64,000 nt of DNA, taken from the NCBI GenBank assembly GCA_021234155.1, contig JAJEKV010000099.1, forward strand, positions 2,236,165 to 2,300,164, written 5' to 3'. This document shows, in pieces, positions 32,879-43,660 of this stretch (its first letter is position 1; each line of letters opens with the position of its first letter). The notes beneath the pieces were generated by a model, which did not search any database, had not been told where the DNA came from, and saw only the letters and a program-made list of their open reading frames with translations. Both the position numbers and the translations under genes were made by a program. This DNA is from Isoetes taiwanensis. Its lineage: Eukaryota; Streptophyta; Lycopodiopsida; Isoetales; Isoetaceae.

Positions 32879-34618
32879 AAGAAGGCAAGACGTGATTTAA
32901 AGGTGCAAAAGTGCGTGGTATATGAGATTTGATTGCAAAACAACGCGGCAATCGAGCATCAAAACCTCACTTTTATGAGGCGCGAAATTTTATCTTATGC
33001 CACAAATTTGCCGCGAAAAAGGATTATAGCTTCGAGGAATTGCTTCTGTGCTTTTTCCCCGATTTGGATCTAACAGAGAATACTTGATATAATGTGATAC
33101 TAAGAGTACGGAAGGCTAACTATAACAAGGATCATACACTAGAAATCCCACCGTGAGCCTTTTCGAGCCAATCGAATATTCTAAAGTTTTAAGAGGCTAG
33201 AAAAAAGAAAAGAAAAGAAAAATATTGTCATAGCAGTGGATAAAGGATGGCATCCCTACTTCCTTCCCCAAAGATCGTAGAGAATGCCACATTGATATTT
33301 ATTGACATCCGTGGGATGAACAAGGTATTGGATTGCAAGAAATACATGTGCACTTTTACAAGGATAGCTACCATGACTTAACCGCAAAAGTTTATCACTT
33401 GGTTATTATTATGCGCCTCGTGGAATTTGCCCAATTGCTTGTACAATGTATAAATTCGTGGGAGGTAGCCACCTGCCTTTGGGTTCTTTAAGTGAAGAAA
33501 TGGGTTGGGAGAGCAAACGAAGGGTGAAAGAATATCAAGATTATATTAGTCATATGTGCATTAACAGGAGTGACGCTTCGTGGTAGCACCCGTGGGTAAC
33601 CCGAGCTGGAGCTTCGTCTATCTCCACACAAAGAAGGCTCCTAAGCAAAACACCATTGCCTCCAATGCCGCTATTGTGTAATGAGGATGCCGACGACAAG
33701 ATAAAAAAAAAGAAGTTTCAAACTCTTTTTATGTGCAAACCAAGATACAAATGGGCAGCAATGGAAGGATATCTTGTATTGAAATGCCAAAATGAAAAAC
33801 CCTTTATATGCCTATTATATTGTTGATCGCCTGGTGCCCACCGATGGTTGCATCCTCGGATTTCTTTTCTACTGGGACCGCTTCTCGTGGTCGCTTTTTA
33901 TGCAAGGCAAAAGAGCATGGCCTTTGAAAGTTCAGTAAAGTGTGCCGCTTCCCCGAGGTCCTTCTTGGAAATGCTTGAGAAAATGGCCACCAAACCACTC
34001 GGGGGATCAAGAAGAGGAGAAAGCAGAATGCAGTAGGTTAACTTTGTCTGCCTCGACATCGCGATTTCCCAAAAGACGATATATCAGGGTTGGATGTCAT
34101 TTTGATAACCTCATGCTAAAGGCTACGAGGAAAGAATGCAAGAAACAAAGCGATTGTCGGAAGCAACTGAAAAAGGTATTGAGGCCCTCGAACCTACTTT
34201 CCAAAAAACTAGGGCACTAAACTGTAAGCTTGATGTATATGCCATTCTTGATGCTTAATCTAGGTTTGAATATGGCATGCGATAAGCATTATGGAAATGT
34301 ACTCAAGATGAGTCCTGGGACACAAGAGCATCAGGTACCCCTCAGAAAAGTCAAGATCTTTCATCCACAATGAGATTGCTAATGAAATGGAGAAGGAATT
34401 TATAGGCGTGATCGGCAGCGAGATAGTGAAAATGTGGAGCCTGATTCACATGTGGAGCGATCGCGAAGTGCCATGGACGCTGAGATTCCGGAGGTCCCGC
34501 TGTGTTATTCGTAGAGATGGACATAACACAAGCTATGGAATTGGGTAGAGCGATGTCATCCGCGATTGCCAATGAATTGGGTGTGATACGGATAGTGTAT
34601 CCAAAACACAATCACAAG
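32879..34618 (+). pseudogene. Methyltransferase-like broken gene (copy B, 5'-truncated)
   Basis: Corresponds to 4,958-6,678 of copy A. It lacks the first ~65 codons because copy B begins here. Frames are broken every 30-60 codons. Most changes fall at CAG/CTG (for example TTTCTGGAGCC becomes TTTCGAGCC, and GCAGGCAGGG becomes GCAAAAGTGCG). The motif-I region is recognisable near 33,850 as a shifted GCILGFLFYWDRFSW. These breaks are probably sequence error, so copy A is the better guide. Confidence 0.6.
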
Positions 34619-35009
34619 AATGATAATTGCATCCCTATTGTACATTACATCCTTCAATGGAAATTTTTGTTTCGTAAATATGTTTTACCATATCTTTTTG
34701 TCTTTACTATTACTTGGTGCATGTTTAATGTTGAAAATAATCGCGTCACATCCTCCTCGCGGGCAAATACATAGCTTCAATAGTGAAATGTTTGTGCTAT
34801 GCCTACTCCATCAGACCTTTTCATGTAATAATGCTCTCTATATATGGTGTTAATAAAAGCTCATTATTTTGTCTCTTTTCAATCAAAGATCGCGTTGTCA
34901 AGGATTCTTAAGCGATAACATAGAGCATTCCATACTACTACATTCTACTCAATGATGGACCAGGTGCATGAGCAAAGAAAACCGTGATTTCTGAACAACG
35001 CTGAATCAT

Positions 35010-35965
35010 TGGTAGAATTTTGTACTAAAAACGCCAACTTTTACTTAGTTGCTAGTAGTTTCGCACTATATGGCTAACCAAGAACCTATTTCATGCTAAA
35101 CGAGAATTCCAAATTCTCTAATTAATTAATTCATGCTTTTACCGCTTAGAGACACCGCTTAACTGCTTCTCGCACTAGACTTTGCTATACACTCTTGTTT
35201 TTTTACTTGTCCATGGTATTTTTGTATTTTTGAGCTTGCAAAGATAACCCATAAGTCGATTTTCTATCATCAATGTTCCACCCAAATCAAAAGATCCGTG
35301 ATATCCAATTAAACTATTTTTGCACTTTGAAAATCATAGGACATGAGTTGAGGTACCCGCTGGTATCTAAGAACTCTCTTAGCTGCCGCCCAATGCTCCT
35401 ATCTAGGCCTATTCAAAAAGCCTACTAAATAGAATAACAACATAAGTGATATCTAGCTTTGTGCTATTTGCAACATACAAGAAACTACCTATTAATGATC
35501 CATATGGCCTATTTTCCATTTCTTTCTTCTCTGCATATACATTTTGGATACATCTTTCTTGATATTCTTTTGCCCCATATCCAGTGGTGTTTTATTTATT
35601 GCTATCAAGCATTCTAAATTTGGCCAACATTTTCTTGACATACCGCCTTGAGTAAGGTATAACATGCCTCGTGGACCTATCCCTTCCAACCTCCATCCTT
35701 AGCGCTTTTATAGTTCTCCCTGCACTGGGCCATTTGAAAAATGATTTTGCAATAACAATTTAGATTTGTCCAAAGAAGGTCTTAGTACTACTAGCAATAA
35801 GGCAAACATATAGAGCCATTACTGTGCACTTGTCTCCGATCTGCTCCACATAAGCATTCCCTTCAGCTTTTAATTTTATAAACCCATTAGCAACTAGAAA
35901 CTTATTCATGCATAAGTACCACTTTCCTCGATGCCCGTGATTGTATTATAGTCTCAACAACATGA
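35010..35965 (-). pseudogene. Ty1/copia RT-RNase H fragment (copy B)
   Basis: Same fragment as 7,050-8,017, with extra small indels. It runs head to head with the plus-strand copia fragment at ~36,000-36,767. Confidence 0.7.
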
Positions 35966-35999
35966 AATGCATGAAAAATGCAAGACCATTTTGAGTAAA

Positions 36000-36767
36000 C
36001 AGATTTGAGGTGACAAATTTAGGCATGTTGAAGAAATTTTTAGGGATGGAAGATTTGGTTTAGCATCATGCAAAGAAGTGAGTACACCATCGCTGCCAGT
36101 CGGCTTAGCTTAGAGTTATACTCTTCAAATCAAATGGAGATAGAACAAATGAAGAATGTGGCATGAAAAGAATTAATAGGATGCTTGTTGTATGTCCTTG
36201 ATTGCACAATGCCAAAAATTTCTTATGAAGTCAATCTATTTTGTAGAATTCTGAATAATGTGTAAGCAACATTGGCAAAACCGCCAAAAGAATCTTGAGA
36301 TTCTTGAAAGGTACACAAAATCATGGCATCATGTATAACAATGATAACTTAACTCTTGTAACCTATATAAATGCAGATTGAGCAGAGATATAGACACATG
36401 AAAGTCTACCGGAAGCTATATACTAATGGTTGGAAAAGGTTCAATATATAGCAACAAGGAAGCACAGCTATGTCAACTACTGAAGCAGAGTACAAAGCAA
36501 CATTTTCGGCTCCGGGAAAATAATTTAGGTTAAAGGATTGCTTAATGAGTAGGAATGATGCAAGTAATGTCAATAGTATTATTGTCTAACAAGATGAGCC
36601 GTGATAGCAATAATGAAAATCCAGTTCTACATGAAAGAACAAAGTACATTCATGGTCATTTTATCATAGACAATTGCATATGAATAGGTTGCAGATATAA
36701 TGGCAATGCCATTATGTGCTGGAAAATTTAGCAAATTCTAGCGGATGCTTGGAGTTAAAGACATGTT
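36000..36767 (+). pseudogene. Opposed copia RNase H fragment (copy B)
   Basis: Equivalent of 8,040-8,815. The end of RNase H and MLGVKDMF are still readable at ~36,745. A purine tract follows at ~36,928 (AAAGGGGAAATG), then the 559-bp insertion. Confidence 0.65.
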
Positions 36768-36948
36768 TGATAACATTACAATAATTTTGAGACATTTTTT
36801 GTTGCATGCAAAAACACATAAATCGTATGAAGTAAAATCAAGAAATTGTAAAGAAGTTGTAGCTATAGTTACAAACATATATATGAGATTAGGCACAATT
36901 ATAAAGATGGATGAATATTGCTTATAAAGGGGAAATGAAAATATCATC

Positions 36949-37507
36949 GTAATAGAATAGAATATGATTTTATCGTCCACGGAGACCAACCGCCTATGGG
37001 ACCCAAGTACAAAGAGAGAGCAGCAAAGCGACATTACCGTGATTAAAACCCTCACCAAGGGTTTTCGGGAAAACCTTAGTAGCAATAAGGATGCCGACAT
37101 ATCGCACGCTTATATACATAATCACAAGTACAATACCGAGGTTACTGCCTGATGTGGGGGCATAATCGAAGTCCCACAGATCCATTACCTCCCGGAGGTA
37201 ACGATCCCAACAAGCCTACAGAGGCCGTGCTCTCAAGAGAGCTCATGCAAGGCCCGATGGGGCATTAACTAACCGAGCATACCGAGCCCGGATATGCTCA
37301 GACACGGACAGCCCGGAGGGCGGACTTTCATCCTCAATGGGCCATGTTGACAAAGATTGGATGACTCGGCCCTCACGCTGGCCCCAATCCATCTCCCCGC
37401 CTCAACGCGGAGGTGGTGTGCACTGCATGAATGGAAGCAATCACCCTGGGCTTTTTTCATGGGTAGATGGGTGCATGTGTAGTGGTGTGGGCCCTCGTGA
37501 GCATGGG
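36949..37507. mobile_element. 559-bp insertion unique to copy B
   Basis: In copy A the flanks AATATCATC and AAGTTGTGTTTATG are separated by only a few bases. The insert is GC-richer than its surroundings. It contains AACCCTCACCAAGGGTTTTC then GGGAAAACC, a motif resembling one in the long hairpin-ended cassette (near 38,178). No clear terminal repeats or target duplication were found and the family is unknown. Open frames that run across the junctions are chimeric. Confidence 0.6.
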
Positions 37508-37800
37508 AAGTTGTGTTTATGATGTGGTAATCATGATGCAATACACAAAAATGTAAGCTTAGAAAATACATTGAATAGATGTGAAGGTCTAGGATTATTG
37601 ACCTAAAATTATATTGAGAGTAAATAGTTTAGAGATTATATACTATTGGTAATTATATGCTTGAAAATACATTGATTGTAGACCATAGTAGAAAAATAAA
37701 TGGCCTACCAAATGCAACAAAGGTTATTGCTAAATGATGTTGCTCATAGAAACCGGGTGGATTTCTATCGCCAGACCGATAGGGTCCCAAAGAAGAGAAG

Positions 37801-37965
37801 ATTCTAGAATGGGACTCAAGAAACCAACAAAGCCGATGACACGTGGATGCGTAAACGCTACCGAAATAGCGAACTCCCATCCAAAACGCATGCGCCACCA
37901 AGATGCATGCATGACATGCATGCTCGCCCCATTCTAGAATGGCGATCGGATGTCTCGGACGATGC
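37801..37965 (+). mobile_element. Hairpin-ended cassette unit 1 (copy B)
   Basis: Counterpart of 9,293-9,471. Starts ATTCTAGAATGGGACTC at 37,801 and ends ATTCTAGAATGGCGATCGG, TGTCTCGGAC, GATGC. The next unit begins immediately with ATTCTAGAATGGGACTCGC. Confidence 0.6.
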
Positions 37966-38981
37966 ATTCTAGAATGGGACTCGCAAGAAACCAACAAAGC
38001 CCGAATAGATAGGCTTCTCATTCATCTCAAGAGATTTTCTATTAATGAGGATGGGGGTACGCGACACATGCTAACTACCCACCTAAAAAATAAAGGGAAA
38101 ATCCAATTATATCATTTGGACCCCAAAAAATACAATGCTAATAGATGAGTGGTTGATGTACCGCCGAAAAGCTTATCACCGGATTAAAAACCCCTCTTCG
38201 GTTTTCGAGGAAAACCCTAGTGATAAGCCTCGGCAAGGGGCTTAGACAAACGTGAAGGCATAGAATCGCCCCAAAACCCCCAAGATGGAGAAGTCGAAAC
38301 AGATGCCGCCGCCATCCCGCAGACCGCATTACATCACCAACACAACAAACGAGAAAACATGCCGAGAATAGCATCACCCAGCGAGTGGAAAAACATGATA
38401 AACAGTAACTTGTACAAAATATAATAAACAAAGAAGGGGAGGGTGGGTTCAAAGAGAATAAGGTACCGGCCGAGAGAAGAGGAAGCTACCGGCGAGACGC
38501 GGGATGCGTAAACGCCTACCAAATAGCTTAACTCCCCATCCAAAACGGCATGCGCCGCCCGCATGCATGCATGATATGCATGCTCGTCCCATTCTAGGAA
38601 TGGCGATCCGATGTCCCTGATCGATCGCGATTCTAGAATGGGACTCGCGAAGAAACCAACAAAGCCCCACTACCGTGAGAACTTCCTTACAAACTAGGAT
38701 CGAGGACTAAGGTCACAGGACGAGGCCAAAGGCGGGTAGAAGGATAGCATGAAAGATACAATTAACATAAACCAGGCAGAAGAAGCCCTCCCCGCCCGGA
38801 AACAATTCAAAGAGAATAAGGTATCACGAGAGAAGAGGAAGCTACCGATGAGACGCGGATGCGTAAACGCTACCGGGGCCAGCTTAACTCCCATCCAAAA
38901 CGGCATGCGCCGCCAGCATGCATGCATGACATGCATGCTCGTCCCATTCTAGAATGGCGATCCGATGTCTCGGATCGATGC
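37966..38981 (+). mobile_element. Composite of two longer hairpin-ended cassettes (units 2 and 3), copy B only
   Basis: Unit 2 is 37,966-38,629 and unit 3 is 38,630-38,981. Each begins ATTCTAGAATGGGACTCGC, AAGAAACCAACAAAGC. Each ends with the same ~150 bp as unit 1: GAGACGCGG, CGGCATGCGCCGCC, GCATGCATGCATGA, CGTCCCATTCTAG, hairpin, GATGC. The interiors of 2 and 3 share TTCAAAGAGAATAAGGTA and GAGAGAAGAGGAAGCTACCG, so they look like nested deletion derivatives of one parent. No transposase. Absent from copy A, where unit 1 is followed directly by single-copy sequence. Confidence 0.6.
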
Positions 38982-40329
38982 ATTAGTCGCGCAGATTGAA
39001 GTAGCATTGGGCTTGTTGGGCAGCCAGATTGATTCCCAAGGGAAAATCGTATAATGGTGAATGGTTGATTTGCAGGAAGTGAAGTTAGAGTTCTTAGCAA
39101 CTCTTCTCATTGCTATCGTGACTATCGACATCTGATATAATATTGTTTATTTTGAACTATATTTGGCCATTGTACTATCTATATTGACAATAAAGTCCAC
39201 ATAATGCATTCATCAGAGCTTGGTCCAAATTTGAAATTTGATAGCTAACTTAAGGTTTTTATATCACAAAAATCTTATAGACCTAACCATTCAGATTCTA
39301 AAATCCATTAAGTCCGAAGTTTCTATTCCTGACTACTACCTCAAGACTCTAAATTCATATCCTAGACATGAAATAAAACTCCAACAAAAACTAGAAAGTC
39401 AGATTTAATTAAAGTGGGACTCATTCCATTCTCATTTTTTTTTTTCGAACCCCTGTTAATTTACACGGAAAAGGAGCACCCCGACCCGAGAACTATCCTT
39501 AATTCAATTTTGTCTAGAACTCAGATCGAAGCTTACCTCCAGCTTCCCCCGATAGCGAGTCGAGAACAAGAACAATGCAATCAAACAAAGGAAATTCATT
39601 AAAGATTGAAACCAAAGCCGATGTTGAAAAAGAATTTTATTAATAAATTGAATAGGTACAATGTATTTTACATCTGACGCAGAGACCATGGCGGGTTTCT
39701 ATGGGCTACCACAGCTTACATCATCTTGGTAGGTGGTCCACCTTAGGGGATTAACTTATGGGCGCTTCTTCACGCCGACTCTAAGAACTCCACATCTCAA
39801 AAAATATGGTTTAAAAAAATAATACGTAACAAGAAGCATAGTCCAAATTTTAACATTAATACTCTTTAAAAAAAAAAAAAAATTAGGTTAAAACCCAAAG
39901 TAAAAACTAGCACTCCACATCACAAAAAATATATTTTTGAATATAATATAGAACAAGAATCTTAGTCTTAATACCTTAAAAACATAAATTAGTAAATTAG
40001 GCACCTTTATCCATATTATATTATGCATCATGGTAAACCATTTCAAAATAGCATTAATTCAAAAACATTAAACCTCAAAGGATCCTTAGACGCAACATGC
40101 TAAAATGAACATGATTTTAAAGTTCTTGAATATCTTTTACTTATTGGAATATCTTTCTAACATAAGTTTATCGCTGATTAATGCCTAATGCTTGTCGAGT
40201 TCAATTCGCCTCACATGCATTTTTTTTCGAGTCCGACACCATGTTGCAATGCACCTAAGAATTGCAATGCATGGAGAATCAAGGTGAGACAAAATCACAT
40301 GGATCCAGTTGAAGGGGATGGCATCTCCT
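38982..40329. other. Spacer of copy B without a gene
   Basis: Equivalent to 9,472-10,799 of copy A with scattered indels. No supported coding region. Open frames here run into the cassettes on either side. Confidence 0.4.
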
Positions 40330-40333
40330 AATC

Positions 40334-41375
40334 GTGATCGATTCGAGACATCGGATCGCCATTCTAGAATGGGACGAGCATGCGTAATGTCGCGCATGCA
40401 TGGCGGCGCGATGCCCCTATTTTGGGTTGGGAGTTCGCTATTCAAAGCGCTGTATTCGCGATCCACGCGTCTCATCGGCGCTTCCCTCCTCTCAAGCCAG
40501 TACCTTATTCTCTTTGAATTGTTTCCGCAGGAGGGGCTTCTTCCGCCGGGTTTAGCCAATTTGGCGATCTTTCTTGCTATCCTTTCACGCCCGCTGGCCT
40601 CGGCCCCGTGACCTTCGCCCCCCGATCCTAGTTTGTAAGGAAGTTCTCCGGTAGTCGGGCGCTTTGTTGGTTTTTATGAGTCCCATTCTAGAATCGCATC
40701 GATTCGAGACATCGGATCGCCATTCTAGAATGGGACGAAAGCATGCATGTCATGCATGCATGCGGCGGCGCGATGCCCGCTTTGGGTTGGGAGTTCGCTA
40801 TTTCAGGTTTAAGCCGCGATCCACGCCTCATCGGGCGCTTCCTCTTCTCCCCGCCAGCACTTTATTCTCTTTGAACCCACCCTCCCCTTTCTTTGTTTAT
40901 TATATTTTGTACAAGTTCGCTTATCATGTTTTTCCACCCGCCGGGTGATTTTTTCCACCCTACCGGGTGATGCTATTCTCCCGTATGTTTTCTCGCTTGT
41001 TGTGTTGGTGATGTGCGTACATGTTGGCGAGCTGCATCTGCTTCGACTCTCCATGCGGGGTTTTGGGAGCGATTCTCCGCCTTTACGCTTGTCTAAGCTT
41101 CCCTTGTCAAGGCTTATCACTAGGGTTTTTCCTAAAACCCGAAAAGGGCGGGTTTTTAATCCCTGATAAGCTTTTCGACGTACATCACCCACTCATCTAT
41201 TAGCATTGTATTTTTTTGGGGTCCAAATGATATAATTGGATTTTCCCTTTATTTTTCGTGGGTAGTTCGCATGTGTGCGGCTACCCACTGTCCACCATTG
41301 TAGAAAATCTGCTGAGATGAATGAGAAACCTATCTAGGCGCTTTGTTGGTTTCTTGCGAGTCCCATTCTAGAATC
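40334..41375 (-). mobile_element. Same two-cassette composite inserted in reverse orientation, copy B only
   Basis: Flanked by AATC at 40,330-40,333 and 41,372-41,375; copy A has a single AATC at 10,800-10,803. Read on the minus strand it is GATT, CTAGAATGGGACTCGC, unit 2, linker hairpin, unit 3, hairpin, GATT: the same order as 37,966-38,981. The internal junction at ~40,692-40,695 again carries AATC. The hairpin stem is slightly altered (CGAATCGATCAC). The composite has therefore moved as one block and made a 4-bp target duplication. Confidence 0.65.
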
Positions 41376-41649
41376 TTCAATTATGGAAAGGATGAAGTCA
41401 TCTTTAGTATCTACTATAAGTTTTATGATGGGAGAAAAGTAGTTATATGACATGATTCCAGTTTGTAACATGCAAAGGCTTATGTTTCTACAACATAAGT
41501 AGATGGAAGTTGAGTTTGTAACTTCTTTTACGAGACTTTTCTAGATAGTACTTTCTTGGATAACACATCTGGTACCCCCATAAGGGTTGCTTGTGCTTAC
41601 CATTTAAAGAGAATCATTCTGACAATCTATGTCCTCAATCATTGTTGTA

Positions 41650-42005
41650 TTGGTATGTGGGCTAGAAAGACTTCGCAAACAAGGAAGTTTCCTTCAAATA
41701 TCATAGTGTTTCTGGGAAATGGGAACAAACTGATCCTTCTGTGCTTTTTTTGAAAGAAGATGAAGTGTTGATTGTAAATTGTTTCTTCCGGCACCTTAAC
41801 CTGATGGATGATTCTATTGTGGCCGAAGGCGCTAGAAAGATTTGACTTAGCAAGATCAGAAGCATGAACCCTGCTGTGTTTATTCAAGGTGTAAAAAACA
41901 TCAACTATAACCTTTTCTTCATGTCCAGATTTACAGAAGCCATGATTTACCATGCGGTTATCTTTGATTCTTATGATCATTGTCTGCCTAAAGATCACCA
42001 GTGCT
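41650..42005 (+). pseudogene. GRAS (LISCL-like) fragment (copy B)
   Basis: Almost identical to 11,080-11,430 and cleaner. The frame stays open through HAVIFDSYDHCLPKDHQC because CTGCC is present where copy A reads CGCC. The TGA after GARKI is kept, so the fragment is a pseudogene in both copies. Confidence 0.75.
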
Positions 42006-43525
42006 AAAGTTGGGCTAAAGTTGGGCTGTAGTATTTTTTGTCAAAATTTGAGCTGTTGTATTTTTACAAAAGAATCATCACATACATTTACTAATTTTAA
42101 TACACATCCATACCAGCAAATCATTGTAAGCACTATCACTTCATACAGATTCATATTTTCTTTTGAGCACTAGTTACAAATGTATTTTGTAGGGATTGCA
42201 AATAGTTTAAAATGTGATTTGTCATGTCTTGTAGTAAACGCCATGTAGTGTGCAACTACTTTGATGTGTACTTTTTAGATATTCTGAACCAAATCCATAT
42301 GTGCAAGCATGGCAACAGGAATTATGCCAAAGTGTCGTAACAACGAAATGCATAAAATGACCAAAATGCATAAAATGGGCAATGAAATAATGCAGTAAAA
42401 AATGGAAAAGGAACAATGGGGATGAAAACAAACAAATCCATGAATATGACCATGACAAAACATAGTAACACGGCTCCTACAAAATTGATGCACTAAAGAA
42501 TGCTACATCAGCAAAAAGATATGATGAGAAAACCACGAGAGAAAAATGAAGCAATGAGAGAAATGAAGCGAATAATGGAGTGATAATATCAACTGTGAAA
42601 AAATGAGCCAGAATTAAAATATCTATCAGTAGGAAAAGAAGGTAAAAGAAGAAAATGAAGGAAACATCTTGGAAAGTGACACAATATGAGTAAAACAAGA
42701 CCACTGAACTCTGAAGAATCAGTCGCTCGAAGCTTAGCCAACAGACCAATGGCAACTTTTAGAATTTCTCAAACAACACTGCGTTAGTAAGCTTTTATGA
42801 TATAAACAAGAACATAATCCCAACGCATGTACAAATACATATAGCATGAGTATGAATAAAACAAGAACATAGAAACACCCTAGGGTATACACCAGCATAT
42901 GACTATGACTCTTTTACAATAATTATTGGAATTGAAGGGCCAAAACATTTCCTTTTCCTTTAATGTTGGGCATTGGCACATTGTATATATAGTGCTCTAT
43001 TGAGAATTTGGGGAGACTATTTAGGACAATAGTTGTAGTCAATTCACATGTACTCCAAGTGCAGCACATGCACATGCCACATGAACATTGAGTCATCCAA
43101 AAGGTGCATCCATTTAAATATGTAGTATCCATCTAAAGAATGATGTTCAAGCAAAATTAACAAACTCAAGTGAAGGCTTCGGTATCCATCTCCAATGAAT
43201 AAGCAAAACACAATATTTTGCCTCGTCGTCATGCAAAATAAATACATGAATAAGAAGAAGCAAAGGATGTTAGATACGAATCCTTATTGAATAAAATTGC
43301 TAGCTTAAAGCCATCTAAAACTTTATTAAAAGGTGTAAATCATTTCACGTTGTTGTCAATATTATATTACATTTGTATTTGCAACATGCAAACTAAAAAG
43401 CATAAAGCAGCGGCGGCGAATGCTGCCACGATAAATTCTTGTCTCTAATAATATATAATTGTAATATAGAAGGCAAGGGGCCAGCTTAGGCGCTGGTGCC
43501 TTTAATGGAAATTTATGATATGAAT

Positions 43526-43660
43526 TATACACGTGTCTACATGAAAACGTTTAGAAGACGGTAATTTCTTCTGGAGATTTCGAGTATGGACCTGAAGCTT
43601 TCGACAATTTCTGGAAGTTTCCAGCCTATTCTTTCAAAGCGTTATATATAAAGGGCAAGG
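43526..43660 (+). promoter_or_regulatory. Promoter-like G-box and TATA stretch (copy B)
   Basis: Same G-box (ACACGTGTCT) and TATATAAAGGG as at 12,958-13,090. The diverged repeat pair 12,726/15,790 is also present here, at ~43,294 and ~46,325. Confidence 0.3.

Noticed and set aside
32879-34618. Reading the copy B methyltransferase-like frame breaks as biological mutations
   Set aside because: Breaks concentrate at CAG/CTG positions that are normal in copy A, so sequence error is the simpler cause.
36738-37100. 120-codon minus-strand frame
   Set aside because: Chimera of copia 3' sequence and the 559-bp insertion.
37801-41375. Assigning the cassettes to Helitrons
   Set aside because: A CTAG end and a hairpin are present, but the hairpin is at the opposite end from CTAG, flanks show a 4-bp duplication rather than an A/T insertion without duplication, and no Rep/helicase is seen.
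40334-41375. Integron-like or CRISPR-like array
   Set aside because: Repeated ends with variable interiors recall cassettes, but units are long, few and in a plant genome, with no integrase or Cas genes and no spacer-repeat periodicity.
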